A stretch of 44,567 nucleotides of DNA from Paracoccaceae bacterium (GTDB lineage Bacteria; Pseudomonadota; Alphaproteobacteria; Rhodobacterales; Rhodobacteraceae). The translations under genes and the position numbers were made by a program. The DNA lies in the NCBI GenBank assembly GCA_013214635.1, contig JABSSC010000041.1, forward strand, positions 1 to 44,567. The letters run 5' to 3'. The notes under the pieces are model-generated. The model had not been told where the DNA came from and made no database searches. It was given only the letters and a program-made list of their open reading frames with translations. Of this stretch, positions 33,674 to 43,065 are shown in pieces; the stretch's first letter is position 1; each line of letters opens with the position of its first letter.

Positions 33674-36361
33674 ATGCCTATTGTCGTTGGTCAGGATACC
33701 GCCAAAACTCGCAAGACGCTCACCGTTGGGTCAGCCAGTGTGACCTATTACTCGATCGCCGCAGCGGAGGCCGCAGGATTGGGTGATTTTTCCCGCCTCC
33801 CCGCGGCGTTGAAGGTCGTGTTGGAGAACATGCTGCGTTTTGAGGATGGCAAAACCGTGCATGTCGACGACATCAAAGCCTTCTCAGATTGGGCGACAAA
33901 TGGCGGTAAGGCAGCACGCGAGATTGCCTATCGCCCGGCGCGCGTGCTCATGCAGGATTTTACCGGCGTACCCGCGGTCGTCGATCTTGCGGCAATGCGC
34001 GACGGCATCACGTCTTTGGGTGGCGATCCCGAAAAGATCAATCCGCTCAACCCTGTTGACCTTGTGATCGACCATTCGGTGATGATTGATGAGTTCGGAA
34101 ATCCCCGCGCGTTTCAGTTCAATGTCGACCGCGAATACGAGCGGAACATGGAACGTTACACCTTCCTCAAATGGGGGCAGTCGGCGTTCGACAACTTTCG
34201 CGTTGTGCCGCCGGGCACTGGCATCTGCCATCAGGTGAACCTCGAATACCTCGCGCAAACGGTTTGGACCGACACCGACCAACATGGGGAAACGGTGGCC
34301 TACCCGGACACATTGGTCGGAACGGACAGCCACACGACCATGGTCAATGGCGCAGCGGTTCTGGGCTGGGGCGTTGGCGGGATCGAAGCCGAGGCCGCCA
34401 TGTTGGGCCAACCGATCTCGATGCTGATACCGGAAGTCGTGGGCTTCAAGCTGACCGGAGAGATGATCGAGGGGACGACCGGCACGGACCTCGTCCTCAA
34501 GGTGGTTGAGATGCTGCGCGCCAAGGGCGTGGTCGGTAAATTTGTTGAATTCTATGGCCCGGGCCTTGACCATCTGCCGCTCGCGGACCGCGCAACGATC
34601 GCCAATATGGCCCCGGAATACGGCGCGACCTGCGGCTTCTTCCCCATCGATGGCGAAACCCTGCGCTATCTGCGCAATACCGGACGCGACGAGGCGCGTG
34701 TGGCCCTTGTTGAGGCTTATGCCAAGGAAAACGGGTTCTGGCGAGGCGAGGACTATGATCCAATCTATACCGACACCTTAACGCTCGATATGGGCACAAT
34801 TGTTCCGGCCATTTCGGGGCCCAAGCGCCCGCAGGACTATGTCGCGCTGACAGATGCCAAGGCGGCGTTCGAACGAGAGATGGCGGAGACGTTCAAACGC
34901 CCGATGGGCAAAGAGGTTTCGGTCGCGGGCGAGGATTATACGATGGAATCTGGCAAGGTCGTGATCGCATCGATCACGTCCTGCACCAACACGTCCAACC
35001 CGTATGTCATGATCGGGGCCGGGCTGGTGGCGCGCAAAGCGCATGAACTGGGCCTCAACCGCAAACCATGGGTCAAAACCTCGCTCGCGCCCGGCAGTCA
35101 GGTCGTCTCGGCCTATCTTGAGGCTGCCGAGCTTCAGGATGATCTTGATGCGCTTGGTTTCAACCTTGTGGGCTATGGCTGCACGACGTGCATCGGGAAT
35201 TCGGGACCCATTCAGCCGGAAATCAGCGCCGCAATCGCCGAGGGCGACCTGGTGGCGACGTCAGTCCTGTCCGGTAACCGCAACTTCGAGGGCCGGATCA
35301 GCCCGGATGTCCGGGCCAACTACCTCGCCTCGCCGCCCTTGGTCGTGGCTTACGCCATCGCAGGCACAATGGATATTGATCTGACAACCGAGCCGTTGGG
35401 ACAAGACAAGGACGGCAATGATGTCTTTCTCAAAGACATCTGGCCCTCACAGTCAGAAATCGCGCAGCTTGTCGAAAAGACCGTCACCCGAGAGGCCTTT
35501 CAGGAGAAGTATGCGGAAGTCTTCACCGGCGATGAAAAGTGGCAAGAGGTCAAAACCACAGACAGTCTCACCTATGATTGGCCGACGGCCTCGACCTATG
35601 TGCAGAACCCACCCTACTTTCAGGGTATGACGATGGACACGCACGCGATCGAGAATATCGAGGGCGCGCGGATCATGGCGCTTTTGGGAGACATGATTAC
35701 GACTGACCACATCTCGCCTGCGGGGTCGTTCAAGGCGGAAACTCCCGCCGGGAAATATCTGGTCGACCGTCAGGTCACGCCGCGTGAATTCAACTCGTAC
35801 GGGTCGCGCCGCGGCAATCATGAGATCATGATGCGCGGGACATTCGCCAACATTCGCATCAAGAACGAAATGCTTGATGGGGTCGAAGGCGGGTTCACCA
35901 AAGGACCTGACGGTCGCGAGATGCCGATCTATGACGCCTGCATGGCCTATCAAGAGGCTGGGATTCCGTTGGTCGTGATTGGGGGAGAGCAGTACGGCGC
36001 CGGGTCATCGCGCGATTGGGCGGCCAAAGGGACCGCACTTTTGGGTGTGAAGGCCGTCATCGCGGAAAGCTTTGAGCGCATCCACCGCTCCAACCTTGTC
36101 GGGATGGGGGTGATTCCCTTTGAATTCACCGGTGGCGACACGCGCAAGACCCTGGGCCTAACCGGGGATGAGACGGTGTCGATCCACGGGCTGGAAGGCG
36201 TGCAGCCTTTGCAAGAGGTGCCGTGCACAATCGTCTATGCGGACGGTACCGAGAAGACGATCACCTTGAAATGTCGGATCGATACAGCCGTTGAAATTGA
36301 CTACATCGAAAATGGCGGCGTGCTGCACTACGTGCTGCGCAATCTTGCACGGGCCGCGTGA
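33674..36361 (+). CDS. acnA: Aconitate hydratase A
   Basis: TCA-cycle enzyme that converts citrate to isocitrate through cis-aconitate. It has 895 residues, typical for AcnA/IRP-type aconitases. The 4Fe-4S ligands are C437 (ITSCTNTSNP), C503 and C506 (GYGCTTCIGNSGP), equal to C435/C501/C504 of E. coli AcnA. The swivel domain has GAGSSRDWAAKG. GAGGGAG precedes the ATG. A 230-bp upstream region separates it from the divergent DUF1223 gene; TTGACG at 33602 is a possible -35 element. Its stop overlaps the GTG of the degraded SDR gene. Confidence 0.97.
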   Translation: MPIVVGQDTAKTRKTLTVGSASVTYYSIAAAEAAGLGDFSRLPAALKVVLENMLRFEDGKTVHVDDIKAFSDWATNGGKAAREIAYRPARVLMQDFTGVPAVVDLAAMRDGITSLGGDPEKINPLNPVDLVIDHSVMIDEFGNPRAFQFNVDREYERNMERYTFLKWGQSAFDNFRVVPPGTGICHQVNLEYLAQTVWTDTDQHGETVAYPDTLVGTDSHTTMVNGAAVLGWGVGGIEAEAAMLGQPISMLIPEVVGFKLTGEMIEGTTGTDLVLKVVEMLRAKGVVGKFVEFYGPGLDHLPLADRATIANMAPEYGATCGFFPIDGETLRYLRNTGRDEARVALVEAYAKENGFWRGEDYDPIYTDTLTLDMGTIVPAISGPKRPQDYVALTDAKAAFEREMAETFKRPMGKEVSVAGEDYTMESGKVVIASITSCTNTSNPYVMIGAGLVARKAHELGLNRKPWVKTSLAPGSQVVSAYLEAAELQDDLDALGFNLVGYGCTTCIGNSGPIQPEISAAIAEGDLVATSVLSGNRNFEGRISPDVRANYLASPPLVVAYAIAGTMDIDLTTEPLGQDKDGNDVFLKDIWPSQSEIAQLVEKTVTREAFQEKYAEVFTGDEKWQEVKTTDSLTYDWPTASTYVQNPPYFQGMTMDTHAIENIEGARIMALLGDMITTDHISPAGSFKAETPAGKYLVDRQVTPREFNSYGSRRGNHEIMMRGTFANIRIKNEMLDGVEGGFTKGPDGREMPIYDACMAYQEAGIPLVVIGGEQYGAGSSRDWAAKGTALLGVKAVIAESFERIHRSNLVGMGVIPFEFTGGDTRKTLGLTGDETVSIHGLEGVQPLQEVPCTIVYADGTEKTITLKCRIDTAVEIDYIENGGVLHYVLRNLARAA

Positions 36362-36985
36362 CGGTGCGGCGGGTCGCACTGATCACCGGGGCGGCGCGGG
36401 GTATCGGGCGCGCTTCTTGACCAGTGCCCCACTATCGAAGCCATTCGGGCCGACCTTACGGATCCGGGTTCAGCGGGCAGAATCGTCGACGCGGTGATCG
36501 ACCGGTTTGGCCGTCTCGACACTCTCGTGCTGAACGCAGGTGCCTTGGGCACCGATGAAGTCGAGGATCCTTCAGTGAATTTCGACGTCAATGTGTTGTC
36601 CGCGCATAGGATGTTGACCGCAGCCCTCCCGCACTTGGCGGCCGGGTCATCGGTCGTGGCGATTTCGTCCGTGAACGCGCGCCTGCCCGCGCAATCCGCG
36701 GTCCTCTATTCCGCCAGCAAAGCGGCGCTCGACACATGGGTGCGCGGGACGGCCAAGAACCTTGGCCCCAAAGGTATCCGGGTCAACGCTGTTGCACCGG
36801 GCGCGACTGAGATCCCCGAAAGCCCTCGCCCGGAAGAACTCGTGGCACTCTTTCGGGATCTCACCGCTCTTGGTCGGGTCGGCACGCCACAGGACATCGC
36901 GCGTGTCGTGCGGTTTCTCGCCTCAGATGCCGCTCAGTTCATCACGGGCGAGGTGATCGCCGCGTCCGGCGGATACCGGCTGTGA
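36358..36985 (+). pseudogene. Short-chain dehydrogenase/reductase, deleted and frameshifted
   Basis: The region begins with GTG overlapping the acnA stop and reads VALITGAARGIGRAS, the TGxxxGIG cofactor motif, then meets TGA. The rest of the SDR continues in another frame from about 36410: ADLTDPGSAGRIVDAVIDRF, LVLNAGA, VAISSVNARLPAQSAVLYSA with the YxxxK active site intact, and ITGEVIAASGG. Only about 13 residues separate GIGRA from the ADL motif where SDRs have some 45, so about 100 bp are missing plus a frameshift. Without the Rossmann half the product should not bind NAD(P). A GTG at 36494 could start a truncated protein. Confidence 0.82.
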
Positions 36986-37173
36986 GCACACCGCGGCACT
37001 GATTCTGCCGCCCGTGGCGCCGTTCGGCCGGTCAAAGCCAGCCACTCGTTTCTAATCTGGAAACAGTTGGCGGCATGCGAAAGCGTTGGTGTGGCACGGG
37101 GCAGAAACAGCGAATTTCCTCGCCCTGAACGCCCAAATAAGGCAGAACTAGGGCAGTCACGGGGGGCTTAGTA

Positions 37174-37299
37174 ATGAGTTACGACAGTGTAACTGCGCGT
37201 GTGCGCACGATCGTCAGAGCACTTCCATCGGGTTTGCCACCGATGGAGATGGGAATTCTTCTGATGATGGGACTTTTGGCAATGGCAGGCTCTATGTGA
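37174..37299 (+). CDS. Putative 41-residue single-helix membrane peptide
   Basis: A small open frame, MSYDSVTARVRTIVRALPSG followed by LPPMEMGILLMMGLLAMAGS. The first half is basic and amphipathic and the second is a Met/Leu-rich hydrophobic helix, so it may be a small inner-membrane peptide. A G-rich stretch upstream of the ATG could be the ribosome-binding site. It is convergent with ccmG, with two bases between their ends. No known family is recognised; the 188-bp region before it holds no other gene. Confidence 0.45.
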   Translation: MSYDSVTARVRTIVRALPSGLPPMEMGILLMMGLLAMAGSM

Positions 37300-37301
37300 G
37301 C

Positions 37302-37835
37302 CTAGTTCGCGGCCTCGATCACGGGGCGGATCGTTCCATCGAGCGACCGCTGCGTGATCGGCCCGCGAAAATGATGAACGACCGTCCCTGATCCGTCGAC
37401 GATGACCGTCTCGGGCATGGCGTAAACACCCCAGTCAATCGCATTGCGTCCAGCAAAATCGACACCGTGCCCCGCAAAGGGGTCACCAAGTTCGTCCAGA
37501 AATGCGAGCGCCTTTTCCGGGTCGTCCTTGTAGTTGATGGCGTAGACCGGCACGCCGTCTTCGGCGAGGGCCGTCAGACTGGGATGCTCTGCGCGGCAAG
37601 GCGCGCACCAGCTTGCCCAGAAATTGATGACCTTCACCCCAGGCTCCTGCAAGACGGCAGGATCAAATCCCGGTTTGCCGGGCAATCCCTCTAACGTTAG
37701 TGGCGGAACCGGTTTTCCGACCTGTACTGACGGCAATGCGTCAGGGTCATCGCGCTGCATCCCGGTGAAAAACAATCCTGCCAGCGCAAGAAAGGCCACC
37801 GGCGGGATCAGTACCAGCCAAGACACCTTAGCCAT
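37302..37835 (-). CDS. ccmG: Thiol:disulfide interchange protein CcmG/DsbE
   Basis: Membrane-anchored periplasmic thioredoxin that helps reduce the apocytochrome c CxxCH thiols before heme attachment. It has 177 residues: one N-terminal helix (SWLVLIPPVAFLALAGLFF), then the thioredoxin fold with active site WCAPC (C77, C80) and the acidic CcmG region around AINYKDDPEKAL; the cis-Pro is in YAMPETVIVD. The ATG at 37835 lies inside the end of ccmD (eight-base overlap). It is the last gene of the ccmABCDG run. Confidence 0.94.
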   Translation of the reverse strand: MAKVSWLVLIPPVAFLALAGLFFTGMQRDDPDALPSVQVGKPVPPLTLEGLPGKPGFDPAVLQEPGVKVINFWASWCAPCRAEHPSLTALAEDGVPVYAINYKDDPEKALAFLDELGDPFAGHGVDFAGRNAIDWGVYAMPETVIVDGSGTVVHHFRGPITQRSLDGTIRPVIEAAN

Positions 37836-37977
37836 CGGCGCGCTCCTCAGCCTCCGCCAACTGGCGGCCCACACGCGCGGCACGGGCCGCACTCAAAAGG
37901 ACAATCACAATCAATAGCGCGATGGAAACGCCATAGGCCGACAAGACCTCAACCGCATATTTCCCCAGATCAGGCAT
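37828..37977 (-). CDS. ccmD: Heme exporter protein CcmD
   Basis: A 49-residue single-helix membrane protein that stabilises the CcmABC-CcmE complex. Sequence MPDLGKYAVEVLSAYGVSIA leads into a hydrophobic helix and an Arg-rich C-terminal end (ARAARVGRQLAEAEE), as in other CcmD. It overlaps ccmC by eight bases at its start and ccmG by eight bases at its end, as usual for this operon. Confidence 0.93.
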   Translation of the reverse strand: MPDLGKYAVEVLSAYGVSIALLIVIVLLSAARAARVGRQLAEAEERADG

Positions 37978-38704
37978 CACGCATCCTTTCACGCAGTTCC
38001 AACGCATGAAGTCGGCGCGCCCGAATTTCGGTACGGGTGCGCATGAACACCAAACCGACAAACAACAAGATGAACCCCGCAATGCAGACCAAGAGCGGAA
38101 AGTAGAACACGTCCGAGATGTTCTCTTCTGCATCGAGCGACAGCGTCGCGCCTTGGTGCAGCCCTTGGTTCCAGAAGTTCACGGCATAGCGCGACAAAAG
38201 CGCAAAGACAGACCCGACAAGGCACAGGATCGAGGTCAGATCCGCCGCCGTATCCGGGTCCTCTATGGCCTCCCAAAGCGCCACGTAACCGAGGTAGAAC
38301 AGGAACAGGATCAGGAAGGACGTCAGGCGCGGCTCCCAAGCCCACCATGTGCCCCACATCGGCTGGCCCCAGATCGCCCCAGTGAAAAGCGCAATGAGCG
38401 TGAAAGTCACGCCCACGGGTGCCGCTGCGCGCGCGGCGAGTGCCGAGACGTGATGCCGCCGGATCAGCCATATCAGCGACGCCACCAGCATCATGACCCA
38501 GGCATTGATCGCCATCATCGCCGAGGGAACGTGCAGATAGATGATTTTCACGGTCGATCCCTGACGGAAATCGTCGGGCGTGAAAAAGAAGCCCCAGATC
38601 AGCCCCACGACAAGGCAAATCGCCGACAGCACAAGTGCAACCGGCATCCACCGGTCGGTGAAGGCCATGAACCGGCGCGGATTAGCGAATTCCCAGAGCG
38701 ACAT
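37970..38704 (-). CDS. ccmC: Heme ABC transporter permease CcmC
   Basis: Inner-membrane protein of cytochrome c maturation System I that delivers heme to CcmE. It has 244 residues, six helices, and the two conserved His residues H58 (YLHVPSA) and H183 (NQGLHQGATL). The tryptophan-rich WWD loop reads WGTWWAWEPRLTS (117-129); its usual Asp is Glu (E124). It follows ccmB by 43 bp and overlaps ccmD by eight. Confidence 0.95.
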   Translation of the reverse strand: MSLWEFANPRRFMAFTDRWMPVALVLSAICLVVGLIWGFFFTPDDFRQGSTVKIIYLHVPSAMMAINAWVMMLVASLIWLIRRHHVSALAARAAAPVGVTFTLIALFTGAIWGQPMWGTWWAWEPRLTSFLILFLFYLGYVALWEAIEDPDTAADLTSILCLVGSVFALLSRYAVNFWNQGLHQGATLSLDAEENISDVFYFPLLVCIAGFILLFVGLVFMRTRTEIRARRLHALELRERMRDA

Positions 38705-38747
38705 GAAGCGTATCTAGCCTTGGTGTTGCACGGTCACAAGAGATGGC

Positions 38748-39404
38748 TCAGCGCAGATTGACGCGGAGCGCCCCTGCCCCCGCAAAGGGCAGCAGCGCAA
38801 GCGATCCCAGTGTTATTCCGGCCAGTAGCAAAAGCGGGGTTTGCCACGCCTGCCCTTCGGCTGCGCTGGCCGCGGCGAGCGCGCCAAATATCAGCGTTGG
38901 CACGTATAGCGGTAGAACAAGTAGCGAAAGCAAAAGCCCGCCCCGCTTTAGGCCTACGGTCAAGGCCGCGCCGAATGATCCGATCATCGACAGCGCGGGG
39001 GTTCCAATCAACAGCCCAAGCGTCAGCACCGGAACAGCCTGCACCGGCAGTGCCAGCAAAATGCCCAAAGCCGGCGCCACCAATGCCAGCGGCAGCCCCG
39101 TGGTCATCCAATGCGCAATTGCTTTGGCCAAGACTACCCCCTCCAGCGGCACTGGTGCGGTGGCCATCAACTCTAGCGATCCGTCCTCTGCATCCGTTGC
39201 AAACAGTCGGTCCAGCGACAAAAGGCAGGCCAGAAGCGCACCCAACCAAAGGACGCCAGGCGCGATGACCGACAACCGGTCCGTGTCGGGTCCCACGGCA
39301 AAGGGGACCAGAACGACCACGATCAGGAAGAAGACCAGCGCCAGCCCAAAGCCACCCCCAGCCCGGATGGCTAAACGAAGATCGCGGCGCAAGATCGCGA
39401 TCAT
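38748..39404 (-). CDS. ccmB: Heme exporter protein CcmB
   Basis: Permease subunit of the CcmAB ABC transporter needed to release holo-CcmE. It has 218 residues, six predicted helices, typical segments [20 protein letters not shown] and [20 protein letters not shown], and [14 protein letters not shown]. Its ATG overlaps the ccmA stop by four bases (ATGA), so it is translationally coupled. Confidence 0.95.
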   Translation of the reverse strand: MIAILRRDLRLAIRAGGGFGLALVFFLIVVVLVPFAVGPDTDRLSVIAPGVLWLGALLACLLSLDRLFATDAEDGSLELMATAPVPLEGVVLAKAIAHWMTTGLPLALVAPALGILLALPVQAVPVLTLGLLIGTPALSMIGSFGAALTVGLKRGGLLLSLLVLPLYVPTLIFGALAAASAAEGQAWQTPLLLLAGITLGSLALLPFAGAGALRVNLR

Positions 39405-40003
39405 GCCAACGGCTCCAGCACGGGAGGTTTTGCGCGAAACTGGGAAATATCCAGCACGCGGGCGTCCAGACCCACGTCGATATGCGTGGCAATCACCGCA
39501 AGCCCGCCCGCGCCCACGTGGTTGCGCACAGCCTCGGCGAAACGCGCGACCCCGTCCGTATCAAGCGACACCGTCGGCTCGTCCAGCAACCAGATAGGCC
39601 GCCGTGAGACGAGCAAACGTGCCAGCCCCAGCCGACGCTTTTGACCTGCAGAGAGTTTTTGCGCAGGGCGATTTACTAGCGTTTTGAGCCCAAAGGCCGT
39701 AAACGCTGGCCCGATATCGCGATACCCATAGAGCGCGGCCCAGAATTGCAGGTTCTCCGCGACGCTGAGCGTCCCCTTAATCCCGTCTGCGTGCGCGGCA
39801 TAGATCATGCTGTCCTCAGGCGCCTTCACCGAGCCTTCGGTTGCGGGTTGCAGGCCAGCCAATGTGCGCAAAAGCGTCGTCTTCCCTGAACCGTTCGGAC
39901 CGCGCAGGATCAAAGCCTCACCCGCCGCGACCGAAAATGACACGTCGCTCAACACCGGCATCCCGGATCGGACGCAAGCCAGAGACTCGACTTTAAGTTC
40001 CAT
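39401..40003 (-). CDS. ccmA: Heme ABC exporter ATP-binding protein CcmA
   Basis: ATPase of the CcmAB complex of cytochrome c maturation. It has 200 residues with Walker [10 protein letters not shown] (35-43), signature LSAGQKRR and Walker [13 protein letters not shown]. The ATG at 40003 is chosen; an open frame to 40078 overlaps the Mth938-domain gene and is not family-like. It begins the ccmABCDG run and follows the Mth938-domain gene by eight bases. Confidence 0.95.
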   Translation of the reverse strand: MELKVESLACVRSGMPVLSDVSFSVAAGEALILRGPNGSGKTTLLRTLAGLQPATEGSVKAPEDSMIYAAHADGIKGTLSVAENLQFWAALYGYRDIGPAFTAFGLKTLVNRPAQKLSAGQKRRLGLARLLVSRRPIWLLDEPTVSLDTDGVARFAEAVRNHVGAGGLAVIATHIDVGLDARVLDISQFRAKPPVLEPLA

Positions 40004-40011
40004 GATTGGGA

Positions 40012-40365
40012 TCAGACCGACAACAGGGCCAGACCGATGCGCCGCCCCTCGGACAACAGCACGTTGTAGGTCCGGCACGCGGTGGGAGAGGCCATGGGTT
40101 CAATCCCCATGCCCGCGTCTTCAAGCGCTGTGCGAAAGCTCTCAGGCACATGCGCAATTTCAGCGCCGGTTCCCACAAACATCACATCGACCTGCCCTGC
40201 CGCCTTCAAAAGCGTCTCAGTGTCGTCAAACCCGCCCCAAGGTGTGACACCAGTCGGCAAAACGGCCAGCGGAGCGTCATGGACCTCACCGCCGAGACGA
40301 AAAAAGCCCGGACCATAGCCCTCAATAGGCACAAGGTCCGAATATGTGATTTCGGTCATCCGCAT
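40012..40365 (-). CDS. Mth938-like domain protein (DUF498, NDUFAF3 family)
   Basis: A 117-residue protein with the DUF498/Mth938 fold: [40 protein letters not shown], and [20 protein letters not shown] match the family. The mitochondrial relative NDUFAF3 assists complex I assembly, and bacterial members are often found next to protein-translocation genes, as here between secF and ccmA. The function in bacteria is not known. ATG at 40365 has AGGG upstream at moderate distance. Confidence 0.85.
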   Translation of the reverse strand: MRMTEITYSDLVPIEGYGPGFFRLGGEVHDAPLAVLPTGVTPWGGFDDTETLLKAAGQVDVMFVGTGAEIAHVPESFRTALEDAGMGIEPMASPTACRTYNVLLSEGRRIGLALLSV

Positions 40366-40429
40366 GGGCGCGACCCTAGGGGCAAGGCGGCGCGGCTGCA
40401 AGGCGCGTCACCGTAAGCCTCCAAAGAGA

Positions 40430-41398
40430 TCAGGCGTCAATATTGCCGAACTGATTTCCAGCGTTTGCATCCGGTTTGGACCAGTCGCGTTTCACGCCCA
40501 GCGCCAGCAGGATCGCCGAGGCGACAAAGATCGACGAATAAGTCCCGACGATCACGCCCCAGATCATTGCAAAGACAAAGCCACGGATCACATCGCCGCC
40601 GAGTACATAAAGCGAGATGAGCGCGATCAGCGTCGTGACCGAGGTCATGACCGTCCGGCTCAATGTCTCGTTGATCGACAGGTTCATGACGTCTTTGAGG
40701 TCTTTCTTTTTGTATTTGCGCAGGTTCTCACGGACCCGGTCAAACACAACGACCGTATCGTTGAGCGAGTAACCGACGATGGTCAAAAGGGCTGCAATGA
40801 TCGCAAGATCAAAACGGATCTGCAGTTCTGAGAAGATACCAATGGTCAGGATCACGTCGTGTACAAGTGCAGCCACCGCGCCCACGGCAAACTGCCACTC
40901 AAACCGAAGCCAGATGTAGATCAGAACAGCTCCAATCGCGAGGAGAACCGCAATGATCGCGGCTTGGATCAATTCGCCCGACACCTTGGGCCCGACCGAC
41001 TCCACCGATGTGAACTCAATATCCGGAACAAGCGCGGTGAGCGCGATGCGCACCTCTTCGATCATTTGTGTGGTGACGGCCTCTTCGCCTTCTTGCGCCT
41101 GAATACGGACCATCGCCACGTTTTCATCAGGGCCAAATGTTGGATCAAAGACCTCGGTGATCGATACATCACCCAATTCCAGAGGCGCGATGGCATCCCG
41201 ATAGGCGCCGACGTCCACGGGCTGAGCGCTTTCCGTCCGGATCGTCGTACCACCGCGGAAGTCGATTCCGAAGTTCAGCCCCTGGATCATGAAGGACGCA
41301 AAGGCGACAACCATCAAAAGGCCCGAAAACCCAAGCCAAAGTTTGGCGCGTGCGAAAAAGTCGATGTTGGTTTGTTGAGGAACAAGTCTCAGTCGCAT
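40430..41398 (-). CDS. secF: Protein translocase subunit SecF
   Basis: Inner-membrane partner of SecD that uses the proton gradient to complete protein export. It has 322 residues and six helices. GLNFGIDFRGGTTI is the typical N-terminal motif after helix 1, and VGYSLNDTVVVFDRVRENLR contains the conserved core; NETLSRTVMTSVTTLIAL follows. The ATG at 41398 lies four bases after the secD stop. Confidence 0.97.
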   Translation of the reverse strand: MRLRLVPQQTNIDFFARAKLWLGFSGLLMVVAFASFMIQGLNFGIDFRGGTTIRTESAQPVDVGAYRDAIAPLELGDVSITEVFDPTFGPDENVAMVRIQAQEGEEAVTTQMIEEVRIALTALVPDIEFTSVESVGPKVSGELIQAAIIAVLLAIGAVLIYIWLRFEWQFAVGAVAALVHDVILTIGIFSELQIRFDLAIIAALLTIVGYSLNDTVVVFDRVRENLRKYKKKDLKDVMNLSINETLSRTVMTSVTTLIALISLYVLGGDVIRGFVFAMIWGVIVGTYSSIFVASAILLALGVKRDWSKPDANAGNQFGNIDA

Positions 41399-41402
41399 GG
41401 GC

Positions 41403-43064
41403 CTATACCTCAATCGTGCGCGGACGGCGCCGCTCAAACCACAAAACGATCAATAGACGCGTCACGAAGATTGCTGTGAAAACCGACGTGATGATCCCGA
41501 GCCCCAGGGTGATCGCAAACCCACGCACGGGTCCGGATCCCATCGCAAACAGGATCGCCGCCGTAATGAACGTTGTGACGTTGGCGTCCAGAATGGCCGA
41601 GAGCGCCTTTTCGTAGCCAAGCTCGATCGCGCGGGCCGGTCCCTTGGCGGTCTTTAATTCTTCCCGTATGCGCTCAAACACCAGCACGTTGGCGTCCACC
41701 GCCATACCGATGGTCAAAACAATCCCCGCGATCCCCGGCAAGGTCAGAGTGGCCCCGATCAGCGACAGCAGTCCAAAAATCAGCGCCACGTTTATGATAA
41801 GTGCCACGTTCGCGAACAGTCCGAACAAGCCATAACTGAGCGCCATGAAGACAAGCACGCCAGCAAAGGCGACCAACGTTGCGGTCGACCCGGCGTCGAT
41901 ACTGTCCTGACCAAGTTCTGGACCAATCGTCCGCTCTTCGAGGAAGATCATCTCAGCCGGCAAGGCACCGGCGCGCAGGAGTACGGCGAGATTCGTGGAT
42001 TCTTCAACCGAAAACCGGCCCGTGATGATACCCGACCCCCCCGGAATGTGGTCCTGAATGACCGGGGCCGAAATAACCTCTTCGTCAAGTATGATGGCGA
42101 AAGGCGACCCAATATTTTCGGCAGTATAGTCCCCGAATTTACGGCCACCGCTGGGGTTGAACCGGAAACTCACCGCTGGACGCCCGTTTTGGTCGAACGA
42201 GGGTTGAGCGTCGGTCAATTCCTCACCGGTCACGACGGGGGTTTGTTCGACGATATAGAACACGCCCTCTTCATCCAGTGATGGAAGAAGCTGTTCGCGC
42301 CCGCCAACCTGTGCATCCGGGTCAGAACTGCGCCCAACGACAGGGTTAAACGTCAGTTTCGCCGTGGTTCCGATCAGTGCCTTGAGCTCTGACGCTGATC
42401 CAATGCCCGGCACCTGGATCAGAATGCGGTCCTCACCCTGGCGCTGGATCGTAGGCTCACGCGTGCCGACCTCGTCGACGCGGCGGCGGATGATCTCAAG
42501 CGATTGCTGGATCGTCCGATCATCGGTCAGGCGTTGTTCTTCTTCAGACAAACGCACGATGATCTCGTCGCCGTCCCCGGAAACAACGATATCCGTTTGC
42601 CCGACGCCCGAGAATGTTACGATAGGTTGCGCCAGTTCCCGCACGGCGGCGAGAGCGGCATCCATCGCCTCAGGCTGAGAAATGCGCACGCGCAACTCAT
42701 CATCTGCGCTGGGTTGACGACGGATCGTCCCAACAGTGTCACGCTCGTCGCGCAGACGGTCACGAACCGCAGGCCATAGCCCGTCCATCCGATCGGCGTA
42801 GACATCCGCGACCTGCACTTCGGCAAGAAGGTGCGCCCCACCCCGCAAATCGAGCCCCAGATTCACCAGCGAAGACGGCATCCATGACGGCCAAAGCGCC
42901 AAATCCGCCTCGCGCTCGGGCGTCGCGCCCTGAGCCTCAATCAGCGCGGCGGCGTCATTGTGGCTTTCGACCCGCCCGTAAAACAGGTTCGGCAGCGCAA
43001 GAACCAGTCCTGCGATGACAACCAGAAAGATCAGGACCCGTTTCCAGGCGTCGATTTGCAGCAT
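41403..43064 (-). CDS. secD: Protein translocase subunit SecD
   Basis: RND-type subunit with a large periplasmic P1 domain and six helices, 553 residues. Motifs: LGLDLRGGAHLLAEV, RRRVDEVGTREPTIQRQGED, AGALPAEMIFLEERTIGPEL and MAVDANVLVFERIREELK. It works with SecF and YajC to pull exported proteins through SecYEG. One base separates it from yajC. A start at 43064 (MLQIDAWKRVLIF) is standard. Confidence 0.97.
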   Translation of the reverse strand: MLQIDAWKRVLIFLVVIAGLVLALPNLFYGRVESHNDAAALIEAQGATPEREADLALWPSWMPSSLVNLGLDLRGGAHLLAEVQVADVYADRMDGLWPAVRDRLRDERDTVGTIRRQPSADDELRVRISQPEAMDAALAAVRELAQPIVTFSGVGQTDIVVSGDGDEIIVRLSEEEQRLTDDRTIQQSLEIIRRRVDEVGTREPTIQRQGEDRILIQVPGIGSASELKALIGTTAKLTFNPVVGRSSDPDAQVGGREQLLPSLDEEGVFYIVEQTPVVTGEELTDAQPSFDQNGRPAVSFRFNPSGGRKFGDYTAENIGSPFAIILDEEVISAPVIQDHIPGGSGIITGRFSVEESTNLAVLLRAGALPAEMIFLEERTIGPELGQDSIDAGSTATLVAFAGVLVFMALSYGLFGLFANVALIINVALIFGLLSLIGATLTLPGIAGIVLTIGMAVDANVLVFERIREELKTAKGPARAIELGYEKALSAILDANVTTFITAAILFAMGSGPVRGFAITLGLGIITSVFTAIFVTRLLIVLWFERRRPRTIEV

Positions 43065-43065
43065 G

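Noticed and set aside
38743-39597. 284-codon plus-strand frame antisense to ccmB and ccmA
   Set aside because: Ser/Ala/Pro-rich random-type translation; the minus strand has clear CcmA and CcmB motifs with ATGA overlap.
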